From NCBI RefSeq assembly GCF_009467795.1, contig NZ_WIAX01000018.1, forward strand, positions 16,636-80,635: a DNA stretch of 64,000 nt, given 5' to 3'. The notes below the pieces were generated by a model. The model was not told the origin of the DNA. It did no database searches and saw nothing but the letters and a program-made list of their open reading frames with translations. The translations under genes were made by a program, and so were the position numbers. Numbering within the stretch: position 1 is the first letter of the stretch; each line of letters opens with the position of its first letter. Below, piece by piece: positions 15,484-24,545 of this stretch. The stretch is from Nesterenkonia halophila (GTDB lineage: Bacteria; Actinomycetota; Actinomycetes; Actinomycetales; Micrococcaceae).

Positions 15484-16128
15484 TCAGCGCCTCCTTCCGC
15501 GTCGGGACGGGCCCTCGGAAGGGCCGGCGGCCGGGCGGTGCTCGCCGGCGTCGGGCTCCGCCGATCCCCCGCGGGCCCGCGCGTCGTCGTCGGGCTCGTG
15601 CAGCCCGCGGCGCAGCTGGTCCTCCACCGCGCCGCCGGCGGTCGCGTCCCGGCCGGCCTGAGGATTCAGCAGCCGGCCGCGCTGGCGGGCCTGATGCGGA
15701 TCCGCCGGGTCGACCTCGGAGAACTCGCTGGTCTCGGCGGGCACCTCGGAGTCCTCCTCCGGGTCATGGGCGGGCTGGGCGGCCACGCGGCGGTCCTCCT
15801 CGTCGTCGGCGACCTCGTCCTGCCGGGCCAGCGCCCAGGAGCGGTAGATCAGCGCCAGCATCAGGCTGGTCAGCGCGAAGGAGATCACGATGGCGGTGAG
15901 CACCAGCGCCTGCGGCAGCGGATCCAGCATGTCCGCGAAGCCGGCGTCGTCGCGGACGATCGGCGCCAGCCCGGCCCGGCCGGCGGTCTGCAGGATCAGC
16001 AGGTTCACCCCGTTGGAGATCAGGATGATGCCCAGCAGCACGCGGGTCAGCGAGCGCTCCAGCAGCAGGTGGACGCCGACGGCGAAGAGCGCGCCCATCA
16101 GCACCAGCAGCGTCAGATTGATCGTCAT
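15484..16128 (-). CDS. mnhC: Mrp Na+/H+ antiporter subunit C
   Basis: A 214-residue NuoK-like subunit. The first 115 or so residues form three helices with the family blocks LLLERSLTRVLLGIILISNGVNLL and DPLPQALVLTAIVISFALTSL. The remaining 100 residues are a charged, low-complexity tail, nearly doubling the usual length of about 115-125. It starts three bases after the mnhA stop. As elsewhere in this operon, extra hydrophilic tails are a local peculiarity. Confidence 0.92.
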   Translation of the reverse strand: MTINLTLLVLMGALFAVGVHLLLERSLTRVLLGIILISNGVNLLILQTAGRAGLAPIVRDDAGFADMLDPLPQALVLTAIVISFALTSLMLALIYRSWALARQDEVADDEEDRRVAAQPAHDPEEDSEVPAETSEFSEVDPADPHQARQRGRLLNPQAGRDATAGGAVEDQLRRGLHEPDDDARARGGSAEPDAGEHRPAAGPSEGPSRRGRRR

Positions 16129-16131
16129 GGC

Positions 16132-19100
16132 TCAGTCCCCCGTCCCGGCCCAGGCCGAGGCCATGCGCCCGCGGCGACGCAGCCGCGAGGCCTCGGCCAG
16201 GCTCTGCTGCTCGGACCGCACGTCGATCTCCGCGCCCAGGCTGCGCAGGATGTCCAGGATGAGCCCGGCGACCACCAGGTAGACGCCGATGTCGAAGATC
16301 ATCGAGGAGACCAGGGCATGCTCGCCGAGCAGCGGCAGCGTCAGCTCCACATAGGCCGATTGGAAGAGCTGGCCGTCCACCAGCAGCGGCATCATCCCCG
16401 AGGCGCAGGCGACGGTCATCCCCCAGCCCATCAGCGCGCTGGCGCTGAACGGGACGGCGGCCTCCAGCTCGTAGCGGCCGCCGGCCAGGTAACGCAGCAT
16501 CAGGGCCAGCCCGACGAGCAGTCCGCCGGCGAAGCCGCCGCCGGGATCGTTGTGCCCGGCCAGCAGCAGGTAGACCGAGAGCAGGATGACCGCGTGGAAC
16601 AGCAGCCGGGTGACCACTTCGAAGACGATCGAGCGGTGCTCCGGCGCGACGGTGCGGCCGGCCACCAGCCAGGCCTCGCGGGCGACGGTCGCGAAGGAGC
16701 GGGCCACCCGCAGCTCCTGGACGTGCTGCGGGGAGAGCTCGGCGTCGTCGACCACGCGGCCCACCGAGCCGGTGGGGACCTCGTGGAGGCTGCGCCGTCG
16801 CACGTCGCGGCGCTGGACGAAGATCAGCGAGGCCACGCCGGTGGCCGCCGAGGCCAGCACGGTGATCTCGCCGAAGGTGTCCCAGGCGCGGATGTCGACC
16901 AGGGTGACGTTGACGATGTTCGCGCCGTGGCCGACGTCGTGGGCCAGCCAGGGGAACTCCACCGAGACCGGGTCGGACGAGCGCGCGGCGAGGCCGGCGG
17001 CGACGGCGGCCATCATGACCAGCCCGAAGCCGGCGCCCAGCAGCGCGCGGGCGGTGCGGAAGCCGGTGGGGTTCTGCGTCCAGATGCCGGCCGGCAGCAT
17101 GCGCAGCGCCAGCACGAAGACCACCAGCACCGCCGACTCCACCAGCAGGATGGTCAGCGCCAGGTCCGGCGAGCCCTGCAGGGCGAAGATCCCGGCCGAG
17201 CCGAAGCCGCAGAGCGAGACGAGAAGCACCGCCATGAAGCGCTTATGGGCCCGCACGGCGCCGACGGCGCCGGCGAGGACCACCACGGCCAGCACCACCT
17301 GCAGCGGAGTCTCCGCCAGGATCCAGTCGGCGGGCACCCGATGGCCGGCCAGCAGCAGCACGCTCAGCGGCACCAGAGTGGCCACCGTCAGGATGATGTA
17401 CAGGTAGAAGCCCAGCGAGCCGCGCTGGGTCTGCGAGGTCAGCCGGACCGCCAGCGCGTCCAGCCCACGGATCAGCCCGCGGTAGAGGCGCTCGGCCTCC
17501 AGCCGCTGCGGCACCCGGCCCGGCCAGTCGAGGTCGCGCCGGCTGAGCAGGAAGAGGACTGCGCCGAGCAGCCAGGCCGCCGCCGAGAGCCCGAGGCCGG
17601 GGGCGAGTCCGTGCCACAGCGCCAGCTCGGTCGTGGCCTCCTCTCCGGCGCCGGAGAGCGCGCTGATCGGTCCGCCCAGCAGCCCGACCGGCTGCGGGAC
17701 CGGTCCCAGCAGCAGCCCGAGCAGCGCCAGCGCCGCCGGCGCGGCCAGGAAGACGACTCCGAGTCGGCCGGTCGGCGTCGTCTCCACCCCGGGTTTGGCC
17801 GCGAAGGCGCCCCAGAGGAAGCGGGCGCTGTAGGCCACGGTCAGACCTGACCCCAGCGCGACGCCGACGGCGACCGTCCAGCCGAGCCCGCCGCCGACGG
17901 CGACCATCGACTCCAGCGCCGATTCCTTGGCGACGAAGCCGAACAGCGGCGGGATGCCGGCCATCGAGGCCGCGGCGAGGACTGCGGTCACCAGCAGCGC
18001 CGGCTGTCCGCGGCCGAGGCCGGAGAGCTGGCGCAGGTCGCGGGTGCCGGTCTCGTGGTCGATGATCCCGACGACCATGAACAGCGCGGCCTTGAACAGT
18101 CCGTGGGCCAGCAGCATCGCGACCCCCGCCAGTGCCGCCTCGGCGGTGCCCAGGCCGTTGACCAGCACCAGCAGGCCCAGCTGGGAGACGGTCCCGTAGG
18201 CCAGGACCAGCTTCAGGTCCGTCTGCCGCAGCGAGCGCCAGGCGCCGATGATCAGCGTGGCCAGGCCCAGGCCGATCACTGTGGCGTCCCAGAAGGCGGT
18301 GTCGTGGAAGCCCGGGGCCAGCCGGGCGACGAGGAATACTCCGGCCTTGACCATCGCCGCGGCGTGCAGATAGGCCGAGACCGGCGTGGGGGCGGCCATC
18401 GCCGCCGGCAGCCAGAAGTGGAAGGGGACCAGTGCAGACTTGGTGACCGCGCCGACCAGGAGCAGCAGCACCGCGACGTCGACGCCGGCGCCGGAGAGCT
18501 GGGCGGCGCCGGCGGCCTGTCCGGCCCCGGCGGCGGCGAGGATCTCGGAGAGTCGGTAGGTGCCGGCCAGCTCGCCCAGCAGCACCAGGCCGACCAGCAT
18601 CGCCAGCCCGCCGAAGGTGGTGACCACCAGCGCCTGGATGGCCGAACGGCGCGCGACGATCCGGTGCGAGGCGTGGCCGATCAGCAGGAAGGACAGCACC
18701 GTGGTCAGCTCCCAGAAGACGAAGAGCATGATCAGGTCGTCGCTGAGCACCAGCCCGAGCATCGCCGCGGCGAAGGCCAGCAGCTCCGCGGCGAAGGGGC
18801 CGGCGCTGCGATCGGCGGCGCTGAAGTAGCGGGCGCAGTAGAGCATCACCAGCGCGCCGACGCCGAGGATCAGCATCGTCATGACCAGGCTCAGCACGTC
18901 GGCGCGCAGCGCGATGTCCACGCCGAGGGAGGGGATCCACTCGGTGACCTCGACCGGCGGGGCGCGCGGACCGGCGACGGCGGCCTGGTCGGCGTCGAGC
19001 GCCTGCGGCAGGGTCCGGACCAGCAGCACCGTCAGCGCGACGGCGAGCAGCAGGGCCAGCAGATGGAAGGTGGCGCGGCCGAGGCGGCGCATGACCCAGG

Positions 19101-19146
19101 GGACCACGAGGCTCGCGGCGAACAGCGCGGCGAGCAGGGTCAGCAT
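16132..19146 (-). CDS. mnhA: Mrp Na+/H+ antiporter fused subunits A and B
   Basis: A 1004-residue, many-helix subunit and the first gene of the operon. Residues of about 1-760 match MnhA: a NuoL-like proton channel with WELTTVLSFLLIG, KSALVPFHFWLPAAMAAPTPVSAYLHAAAMVKAG and GIPPLFGFVAKE, followed by a DUF4040-like part. About 840-985 is the MnhB domain, recognised by GHNDPGGGFAGGLLVGLALMLRYLAGG. This explains why no separate mnhB is present. The start at 19146 is chosen because AGGAAGGA precedes it. The complex exchanges Na+ for H+ and supports growth in salt and alkali. Confidence 0.94.
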   Translation of the reverse strand: MLTLLAALFAASLVVPWVMRRLGRATFHLLALLLAVALTVLLVRTLPQALDADQAAVAGPRAPPVEVTEWIPSLGVDIALRADVLSLVMTMLILGVGALVMLYCARYFSAADRSAGPFAAELLAFAAAMLGLVLSDDLIMLFVFWELTTVLSFLLIGHASHRIVARRSAIQALVVTTFGGLAMLVGLVLLGELAGTYRLSEILAAAGAGQAAGAAQLSGAGVDVAVLLLLVGAVTKSALVPFHFWLPAAMAAPTPVSAYLHAAAMVKAGVFLVARLAPGFHDTAFWDATVIGLGLATLIIGAWRSLRQTDLKLVLAYGTVSQLGLLVLVNGLGTAEAALAGVAMLLAHGLFKAALFMVVGIIDHETGTRDLRQLSGLGRGQPALLVTAVLAAASMAGIPPLFGFVAKESALESMVAVGGGLGWTVAVGVALGSGLTVAYSARFLWGAFAAKPGVETTPTGRLGVVFLAAPAALALLGLLLGPVPQPVGLLGGPISALSGAGEEATTELALWHGLAPGLGLSAAAWLLGAVLFLLSRRDLDWPGRVPQRLEAERLYRGLIRGLDALAVRLTSQTQRGSLGFYLYIILTVATLVPLSVLLLAGHRVPADWILAETPLQVVLAVVVLAGAVGAVRAHKRFMAVLLVSLCGFGSAGIFALQGSPDLALTILLVESAVLVVFVLALRMLPAGIWTQNPTGFRTARALLGAGFGLVMMAAVAAGLAARSSDPVSVEFPWLAHDVGHGANIVNVTLVDIRAWDTFGEITVLASAATGVASLIFVQRRDVRRRSLHEVPTGSVGRVVDDAELSPQHVQELRVARSFATVAREAWLVAGRTVAPEHRSIVFEVVTRLLFHAVILLSVYLLLAGHNDPGGGFAGGLLVGLALMLRYLAGGRYELEAAVPFSASALMGWGMTVACASGMMPLLVDGQLFQSAYVELTLPLLGEHALVSSMIFDIGVYLVVAGLILDILRSLGAEIDVRSEQQSLAEASRLRRRGRMASAWAGTGD

Positions 19147-19366
19147 GGGCGGCGTCCTTCCTCGGCTCGTGCGCCGACGGCGCGGGGGCGGGACGCGTGC
19201 GACCACAGGGGCCCCGTCAGCCGCACTGCGAGGAGCTCGCCCAGCTTAACATGCGCGGTGCGGCCGGCTCCGTGCCGGAGCCCCGGTGTGACGGGGGACG
19301 ACGTCGTCGTCGCCGGTTCCGGGACAGCTCTGTGCGGGGCGCGGGCGCGCCGATACGATGCTGGGC

Positions 19367-20758
19367 ATGAGCTCCCCCTCCGCGGACGAGACGCCCCGAC
19401 GACTCATGCCGGGCACCATCACCGCCTGGTGTCTGTGGAGCTGGGGCAACGCCTCGGTCAGCGCGGTGATGACGACTTTCGTCTTCGGCACGTACATCGC
19501 CTCCGAGGCCTTCGGAGCCGACGGCCGGGGCACTCAGCATCTGACGGCGGCCAATGCGATCGCCGGGGCGCTCATCGCCCTCACCGCCCCGGTCATCGGC
19601 CAGCGTGCCGACTCCTCGGGACGTCGGCACCTGTGGCTGGTGATCAACACCGTCATCGTCGCCGGGCTGGTGGCCGCCTGCTTCTTCGTGAAGCCCGAGG
19701 AGGGGTATCTGCTGCTCGGGGTGACGCTGATCGCCGGCATGGGGATGGTCAACGAGTTCGCCGAGCTGAACTACAACGCCATGCTGGTCGACATCGCCGA
19801 CGACCGGCGGATCGGGCGCATCTCCGGCATCGGGTGGGGGTCGGGCTACCTGGGCGGGATCGTGATCCTGATGATCGTCTATCTGGGCCTCATCGCCGGC
19901 GACCCGCCGCATTGGTTCGGCCTCGGCGAGGACGAGGCGATCAACATCCGCACCGTCGCGCTCGCCGCCGCGGCCTGGTTCCTGGTCTGGGCGGTCCCGC
20001 TGCTGGTCTCGAAACGGCGCACCGCAGACCGGGACCGGATCGAGAAGGTCTCGGTCCGCGAGTCCTATCGACGGCTGTTCGGCACGCTGGCCGATCTCTG
20101 GCGCGGGGATCGGAACACCCTGTGGTTCCTGATCTCCTCGGCGATCTACCGCGACGGGCTCTCCGCAGTGTTCACCTACGGGGCGATCCTCGGCGTCTCG
20201 GTCTACGGGATCGCCGCCGACGACGTGATCATCTTCGGCATCGCGGCCAACGTGGTCGCCGCCGTCGGGGCGTTCATCGGCGGCTGGCTCGACGACGCCC
20301 TCGGCCCGCGGGCCGTGGTGGCGGGGTGCCTGACGATGCTCACGGCGATCGCGCTGGTGATGTTCTTCCTGGACGAGCCGACGGCGCTGGGTCCGGCCGA
20401 GGACCCGTGGTTCGTCCTGCAGCCGACCCTCGCCTTCTGGATCTTCGGCCTGGGGCTGTCCTTCTTCGTCGGCCCTGCCCAGGCGGCCTCCCGCGCCTTC
20501 CTGGGACGGCTGGCTCCGGGCGACCGGGCCGGCGAGCTGTTCGGGCTCTACGCGACCGCCGGCCGCTCGGCGTCGTTCCTCACTCCGGCGATGATCAGCA
20601 TCTTCGTCGGGATCTTCCACGACGAGAAGTTCATCATCGTCGGGGTCTTCCTCGTGCTGCTGGGCGGGCTCGCCTCGCTGCTGCTGGTGCGCAACCCCAC
20701 GGGGCCGGCGAAGCTCCGCGACCACGCCTCCCCGTCCGCCGCCCCCACCTCAGGATGA
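19367..20758 (+). CDS. MFS transporter, UMF1/Atg22-like
   Basis: A 463-residue MFS permease with about twelve hydrophobic segments. The N-terminal WCLWSWGNASVSAVMTTFVFGTYIA, APVIGQRADSSGRR and NYNAMLVDIAD blocks are like the UMF1 (Atg22-like) family, whose members move amino acids or drugs. A second ATG nine bases upstream (19358) is possible, and neither has a strong SD. The C-terminal tail is short and polar. Substrate unknown. It converges on dcd, with a hairpin terminator between. Confidence 0.82.
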   Translation: MSSPSADETPRRLMPGTITAWCLWSWGNASVSAVMTTFVFGTYIASEAFGADGRGTQHLTAANAIAGALIALTAPVIGQRADSSGRRHLWLVINTVIVAGLVAACFFVKPEEGYLLLGVTLIAGMGMVNEFAELNYNAMLVDIADDRRIGRISGIGWGSGYLGGIVILMIVYLGLIAGDPPHWFGLGEDEAINIRTVALAAAAWFLVWAVPLLVSKRRTADRDRIEKVSVRESYRRLFGTLADLWRGDRNTLWFLISSAIYRDGLSAVFTYGAILGVSVYGIAADDVIIFGIAANVVAAVGAFIGGWLDDALGPRAVVAGCLTMLTAIALVMFFLDEPTALGPAEDPWFVLQPTLAFWIFGLGLSFFVGPAQAASRAFLGRLAPGDRAGELFGLYATAGRSASFLTPAMISIFVGIFHDEKFIIVGVFLVLLGGLASLLLVRNPTGPAKLRDHASPSAAPTSG

Positions 20759-20760
20759 CT

Positions 20761-20806
20761 CCGCGGCATGTGTGGGAAAGCGCGCGCATTCCCGCCCGTG
20801 CCGCGG
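20761..20806. terminator. Hairpin between converging MFS and dcd genes
   Basis: CCGCGGCA at 20761-20768 pairs with TGCCGCGG at 20799-20806, with an inner GGGAA/TTCCC stem. It starts two bases after the MFS stop codon and ends 22 bases before the dcd stop, as expected of a shared bidirectional terminator. There is no T-run. Confidence 0.6.
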
Positions 20807-20828
20807 CGTCATCGCCGTCCGGCGGGGC

Positions 20829-21407
20829 TCACTGGATGATCGCGCGGTGGAAGTTCTCGTGGCTGCGCGAGGCCGTCGGGCCGCGCTGGCCCTGGTAGCG
20901 GGACTGGTGGGCCTGCGTGCCGTAGCCGTGCTCGGCCGGCGAGGTCAGCCGGAAGAAGCAGAGCTGGCCGATCTTCGAGCCCGGCCACAGCTTGATGGGC
21001 AGCGTGGCCATGTTCGACAGCTCCAAGGTGACCTGGCCGGAGAACCCGGGATCGATGAAACCGGCCGTCGAGTGGGTCAGCAGACCCAGACGGCCCAGCG
21101 AGGACTTCCCCTCCAGCCGCGCGGCGACGTCCTCGGGCAAGGTCACCTGCTCATAGGTCGCGCCCAGGACGAACTCGCCGGGGTGGAGCATGAACGGCTC
21201 ATCGGGATCGACCTCCACCAGCCGAGTGAGGTCGGGCTGCTGCACCGAGGGGTCGATGTGGGCGTACTTGTGGTTGTCGAAGAGCCGGAACATCCGCTCC
21301 AGACGCACGTCGACGCTGGAGGGCTGGATCAGCGACTCGTCGAGCGGGTCCAGGCGGATGCGGTCGGCGGCCAGCTCGGCGCGGATGTCTCGGTCGGAAA
21401 GCAGCAC
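20829..21407 (-). CDS. dcd: dCTP deaminase, bifunctional (dCTP deaminase/dUTPase) type
   Basis: A 192-residue trimeric cytosolic enzyme that deaminates dCTP and, in the bifunctional form, hydrolyses dUTP to give dUMP for thymidylate synthesis. The active-site region [21 protein letters not shown] matches the mycobacterial bifunctional Dcd-Dut type rather than the E. coli mono-functional one (HVTAHRIDPGWSG). [11 protein letters not shown] and the C-terminal [11 protein letters not shown] are intact. The start is a GTG (21407) giving [12 protein letters not shown]; the open frame continues upstream without homology. Divergent from the SseB-like gene. Confidence 0.92.
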   Translation of the reverse strand: MLLSDRDIRAELAADRIRLDPLDESLIQPSSVDVRLERMFRLFDNHKYAHIDPSVQQPDLTRLVEVDPDEPFMLHPGEFVLGATYEQVTLPEDVAARLEGKSSLGRLGLLTHSTAGFIDPGFSGQVTLELSNMATLPIKLWPGSKIGQLCFFRLTSPAEHGYGTQAHQSRYQGQRGPTASRSHENFHRAIIQ

Positions 21408-21498
21408 GAGGCCGAGGGTACCAGCGCCGCCCCGCGCGGCGGCGTCGCACGGACGTCCCGACTTGGCAACACGGCGCTCGACGTGATCGCGTGGAGGG

Positions 21499-21966
21499 AT
21501 GAGCGAGACTCCCCAGAACTCCGACGCCCAGACTCCCGACGAGAACCCCGAGGGCGCCGCCCCCCAGCAGTCGCTGCAGGAGGTGCTGATCGCCGGCAAG
21601 GACGGCGAGGCCCAGCCCGGCGACATCATCCGCGCCTTCCTGACCAGCTCGGTCTACTTCCTGAGCCCCCATGAGATCTCCGACGAGACCAGCTCGGTGA
21701 ACCCGCTGACCCTGCAGGACAACGAGGGCAACCCGCTGATCGCGCTGTTCAGCGCCACCGACATCATCCCGGAGGAGTACTCCGAGCACGCCCCGCACGC
21801 CGTCGACGCGCCCGGCGTCGCCGTGGTGCAGTCGCTCTCCGGCGCCGGCATCATCATCGACGCCGGCCAGGAGCACGGTTTCCAGATCTCGGCCGAGGGC
21901 GTCGACCGCATCCGCGAGGACTTCCTCTCCCCGGCCGCCGAGGCCGAGGGCGAGCAGCAGCAGTGA
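21499..21966 (+). CDS. SseB-domain protein
   Basis: A 155-residue cytosolic protein with an SseB N-terminal-like domain: [55 protein letters not shown] and [26 protein letters not shown]. The first 25 residues and the C-terminal tail are low-complexity. SseB-like proteins are widespread, but their molecular role is not well defined. It is divergent from dcd, with 91 bases between. A long hairpin follows 26 bases after the stop. Confidence 0.8.
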   Translation: MSETPQNSDAQTPDENPEGAAPQQSLQEVLIAGKDGEAQPGDIIRAFLTSSVYFLSPHEISDETSSVNPLTLQDNEGNPLIALFSATDIIPEEYSEHAPHAVDAPGVAVVQSLSGAGIIIDAGQEHGFQISAEGVDRIREDFLSPAAEAEGEQQQ

Positions 21967-21992
21967 GCTGAGGTTCCGCCCTCCCCCTTCTC

Positions 21993-22065
21993 CATCGAGT
22001 GGGCGATCTGTCGAGGTTCTGAGCCGGTCACGACCGGCGAACCGCGACGGATCGCCCACTCGATG
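21993..22065. repeat. Long intergenic hairpin, copy 3 (same ends, different stem)
   Basis: Arms 21993-22013 and 22045-22065 (21 bases, one G-U type mismatch) begin with the same CATCGAGTGG as copy 1 but continue GCGATC instead of CCGCCG. Inside, GGTTC/GAACC and GCCGGTC/GACCGGC extend the stem almost to the loop, so the whole 73 bases fold into one rod. It follows the SseB gene and may terminate it. The rest of the 21967-22274 gap shows only the leader of the AEC gene, with AGGAGG before its ATG. Confidence 0.85.
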
Positions 22066-22274
22066 TGCATGGGGCACCGGACGGCGCCCCGCGCCATCGG
22101 TCCCGCACCGCACCCCCGCACCACACCCCGCATCCGCCCGCGCCCCGCTCCGCTCCGCCCCACGTCATCGACGCCGCCCGCCCGCCGACGGGCGTAGAAT
22201 CACCCGGGTCGGGAGGTCATCACCCCGCCGCCCCGGCACGATGAGCACCCCGCAGCGGAGAGGAGGCAGGCAGC

Positions 22275-23234
22275 ATGGCGGCCGTCTTCTCCGGCTTCAT
22301 CGTCATCTGGCTGATCATCGGCGCGGGCTTCCTGATCGGCCGCTTCGGCCTCCTCGGCGCCGAGTCCCGCGTGGTGCTCTCCCGCGTCGCCTTCTTCGTG
22401 GCCTCGCCCTGCCTGCTGTTCACCACAGTCGCCGACGCCTCGCTGCACGAAGTGCTGGGGCCGCAGTTCCTCATCGCCGCGCTGGGCGCCTTCGCCACGC
22501 TGATCGTCGGTCTGCTGCTGAACCGGCTCATCGCCGCGCGCCGCACCGGCGGCGAGCGGATGATCGGCGGGATGAGCTCCTCGCTGGTGAACTCGGCGAA
22601 CCTCGGCTTCCCGATCGCCGCCTACGTCCTCGGCGACGTCGCCTTCGCCGCGCCGATCGTGATGTTCCAGCTGGCGCTCTACACCCCGGTCTACGTCATC
22701 GCCATGGACTGGCTGACCGGCGGCCAGAGCAGCCGCGCCCGGGTCCGTCCCGCCCCGCGCACCGCCGTGCTGCGCAGCATCGGCCAGTCGCTGATGAACC
22801 CGATGATCATCGGCGCCATCCTCGGCGTGGTCTTCTCCTGGCAGGACTGGTCCTTCCCCGGACCGGTGCGCGAGTCCATCGAGACCGTCGCCGGGGCCTC
22901 CATCCCGCTGATGCTGCTCTCCTTCGGGCTGTCCCTGGTCGGCAGCCGCCCCCTGGACAAGAAGGCCGGACGCCGCCGCGACGTCGCACTGTCCTCGCTG
23001 CTGAAACTGGTGCTGCACCCGACGCTGGCCTGGGTCTTCGCCCACCTGGTCTTCGGACTCGACGGCCACGACCTGCTGGCCGCCGTCGTGATGGCCTCTC
23101 TGCCGAGCGCGCAGAACGTGCTGGTCTCCGCGATCCGCTACGAGACCGGCGAGGTCATCGCCCGCGACACGGTGCTGGTGACCACTGTGCTGGCGATCCC
23201 GGCGATGATCGGCGTCTCCGCGCTGCTGATGTGA
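22275..23234 (+). CDS. AEC family permease (auxin efflux carrier-like)
   Basis: A 319-residue membrane permease of the AEC family, which moves carboxylates or related anions in bacteria. It has about ten hydrophobic segments in two inverted halves. Motifs are GFLIGRFGLLG at the N-terminus, SSLVNSANLGFPIAAYVLGD with the family Asn-Leu-Gly-Phe-Pro core, IPLMLLSFGLSL and SLPSAQNVLVSAIRYE near the C-terminus. AGGAGG lies upstream of the ATG. Substrate cannot be read from sequence. Confidence 0.85.
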   Translation: MAAVFSGFIVIWLIIGAGFLIGRFGLLGAESRVVLSRVAFFVASPCLLFTTVADASLHEVLGPQFLIAALGAFATLIVGLLLNRLIAARRTGGERMIGGMSSSLVNSANLGFPIAAYVLGDVAFAAPIVMFQLALYTPVYVIAMDWLTGGQSSRARVRPAPRTAVLRSIGQSLMNPMIIGAILGVVFSWQDWSFPGPVRESIETVAGASIPLMLLSFGLSLVGSRPLDKKAGRRRDVALSSLLKLVLHPTLAWVFAHLVFGLDGHDLLAAVVMASLPSAQNVLVSAIRYETGEVIARDTVLVTTVLAIPAMIGVSALLM

Positions 23235-23390
23235 GGCCGGGACGGGGGCCGGAGAAGCCGGAGCAGGGGCGCTCCGCCGACGGCGTCGCCGCCCGGCTCC
23301 GCGACCCGCAGTTGCTAGGCTGAGCCGCAGGTCCGACGTCGCGGCCGACGCCGCCGACGACCACGCACGACGAGAGCGGCACACCAGCAC

Positions 23391-24503
23391 ATGACCCTTC
23401 CCGGACAGCATGATCCCCACGGCGCGGACGACGCCGCGGGAGGCACGGGCGGATCCGTGATCGCCTGGGCGGCCTGGTCGTCGGCGCTGATCGTCGCCCT
23501 GGTGCTGGGCGGCTTCGCCGTCTGGCTCGTGGACACGAAGGTCTACACCACCGAGGCGCTCGGCGAGCAGTGGTGGGAGGCCGTCCAGGCCGGCGACGGC
23601 GAGGTCCTCCTCGGACAGTTCACCGACGTCCCGGAGGCCGCCGGCGAGAGCGGCGAGGGTGAGGACCCGCGGCTGTCCTCCGGCTCGGTGGACACGCTGC
23701 TGCTCGACGGCGGCACGCTGGAGCACTCGGCCGAGCAGATCGAGGACCTGCGCGTCGTCGAGCGCTCCGGGGCCGCCGACCTGGTCTTCACCGTCGACGG
23801 CGAGGAGCACCGCTCCCGGCTGCCGATGGACAAGACCGACGAGTCCTGGGGCATCTTCGACCAGTGGGCGCTGGACCCGGCGACGCTGGCCGAGGTCTCG
23901 CTCTCCGTCCCCGGCGCCTCCGCCGGCGGCATCGGCCAGGTCGACGTCAACGGCGAGCCGGTGAACCTGCAGGAGGACGCCGCCGAGCTCGCCGCCTACG
24001 CCCCCTCGGTGCTCGACGTCGCCGTGGACAGCGAGTGGCTGACCGGCTCGGCCCACCGGGTGCTCGCCCTCGACCCGGAGGACGCCGGGGGCTCGGACGG
24101 CTCCGACGCGGAGGCGCTGTCCGAGGAGATCGAGATCGAGCTGGAGGCCTCCTCGGCTGCGGCCGAGCAGATGCATCAGAAGGTGAAGGCGTATCTCTCC
24201 TCCTGCGCCGAACAGAAGGTCCTGATGCCCTCGGGCTGCCCGATGGGCGTCGAGACGCCCAACCGCGTCGAGGCCTCCACGATCGAGTGGAGCATGCCGA
24301 AGGCGCAGGAGCTCACGCTGAGCTTCGGCCCCGACGGCTGGTCGGTGACGGGCGCGGACCGGCTGACCGCGACGGTGAGCTTCACCGCGCAGGACTACTA
24401 CTCCGGCGAGACGATCGAGGAGAGCCACGACGTGACCTTCGGCCTGGACGTGGAGGTCGGCGCCAGCGGCGAGGACCTGCTGGTCTCGGTCACCGGCGGC
24501 TGA
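23391..24503 (+). CDS. Membrane-anchored extracellular protein of unknown function
   Basis: A 370-residue protein with a short polar N-terminus, one membrane segment (about residues 21-45, VIAWAAWSSALIVALVLGGFAVWLV) and a large acidic extracellular part. WWEAVQAGDGEVLLGQFTDV at the start of the outer part recalls DUF4878/NTF2-like lipoprotein modules, but I do not recognise a family securely. A pair of cysteines (SSCAEQKVLMPSGCPMG) could form a disulfide in the C-terminal half. It lies 156 bases after the AEC gene and converges on the P-type ATPase with 42 bases between. Confidence 0.75.
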   Translation: MTLPGQHDPHGADDAAGGTGGSVIAWAAWSSALIVALVLGGFAVWLVDTKVYTTEALGEQWWEAVQAGDGEVLLGQFTDVPEAAGESGEGEDPRLSSGSVDTLLLDGGTLEHSAEQIEDLRVVERSGAADLVFTVDGEEHRSRLPMDKTDESWGIFDQWALDPATLAEVSLSVPGASAGGIGQVDVNGEPVNLQEDAAELAAYAPSVLDVAVDSEWLTGSAHRVLALDPEDAGGSDGSDAEALSEEIEIELEASSAAAEQMHQKVKAYLSSCAEQKVLMPSGCPMGVETPNRVEASTIEWSMPKAQELTLSFGPDGWSVTGADRLTATVSFTAQDYYSGETIEESHDVTFGLDVEVGASGEDLLVSVTGG

Positions 24504-24545
24504 GTCCGACCGGGTCGACGGCGCGGCGCCCTCGCAGCGTCGCCC

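Noticed and set aside
15457..17850. Long plus-strand open frame opposite mnhA and mnhC
   Set aside because: Its translation is rich in Gln, His, Asp and Gly with no membrane or family pattern. It is an antisense shadow of the antiporter genes.
22200..24428. Long minus-strand open frame opposite the AEC and membrane-anchored genes
   Set aside because: No ribosome site or family motif. The plus-strand genes have recognised domains and fit the local coding pattern.
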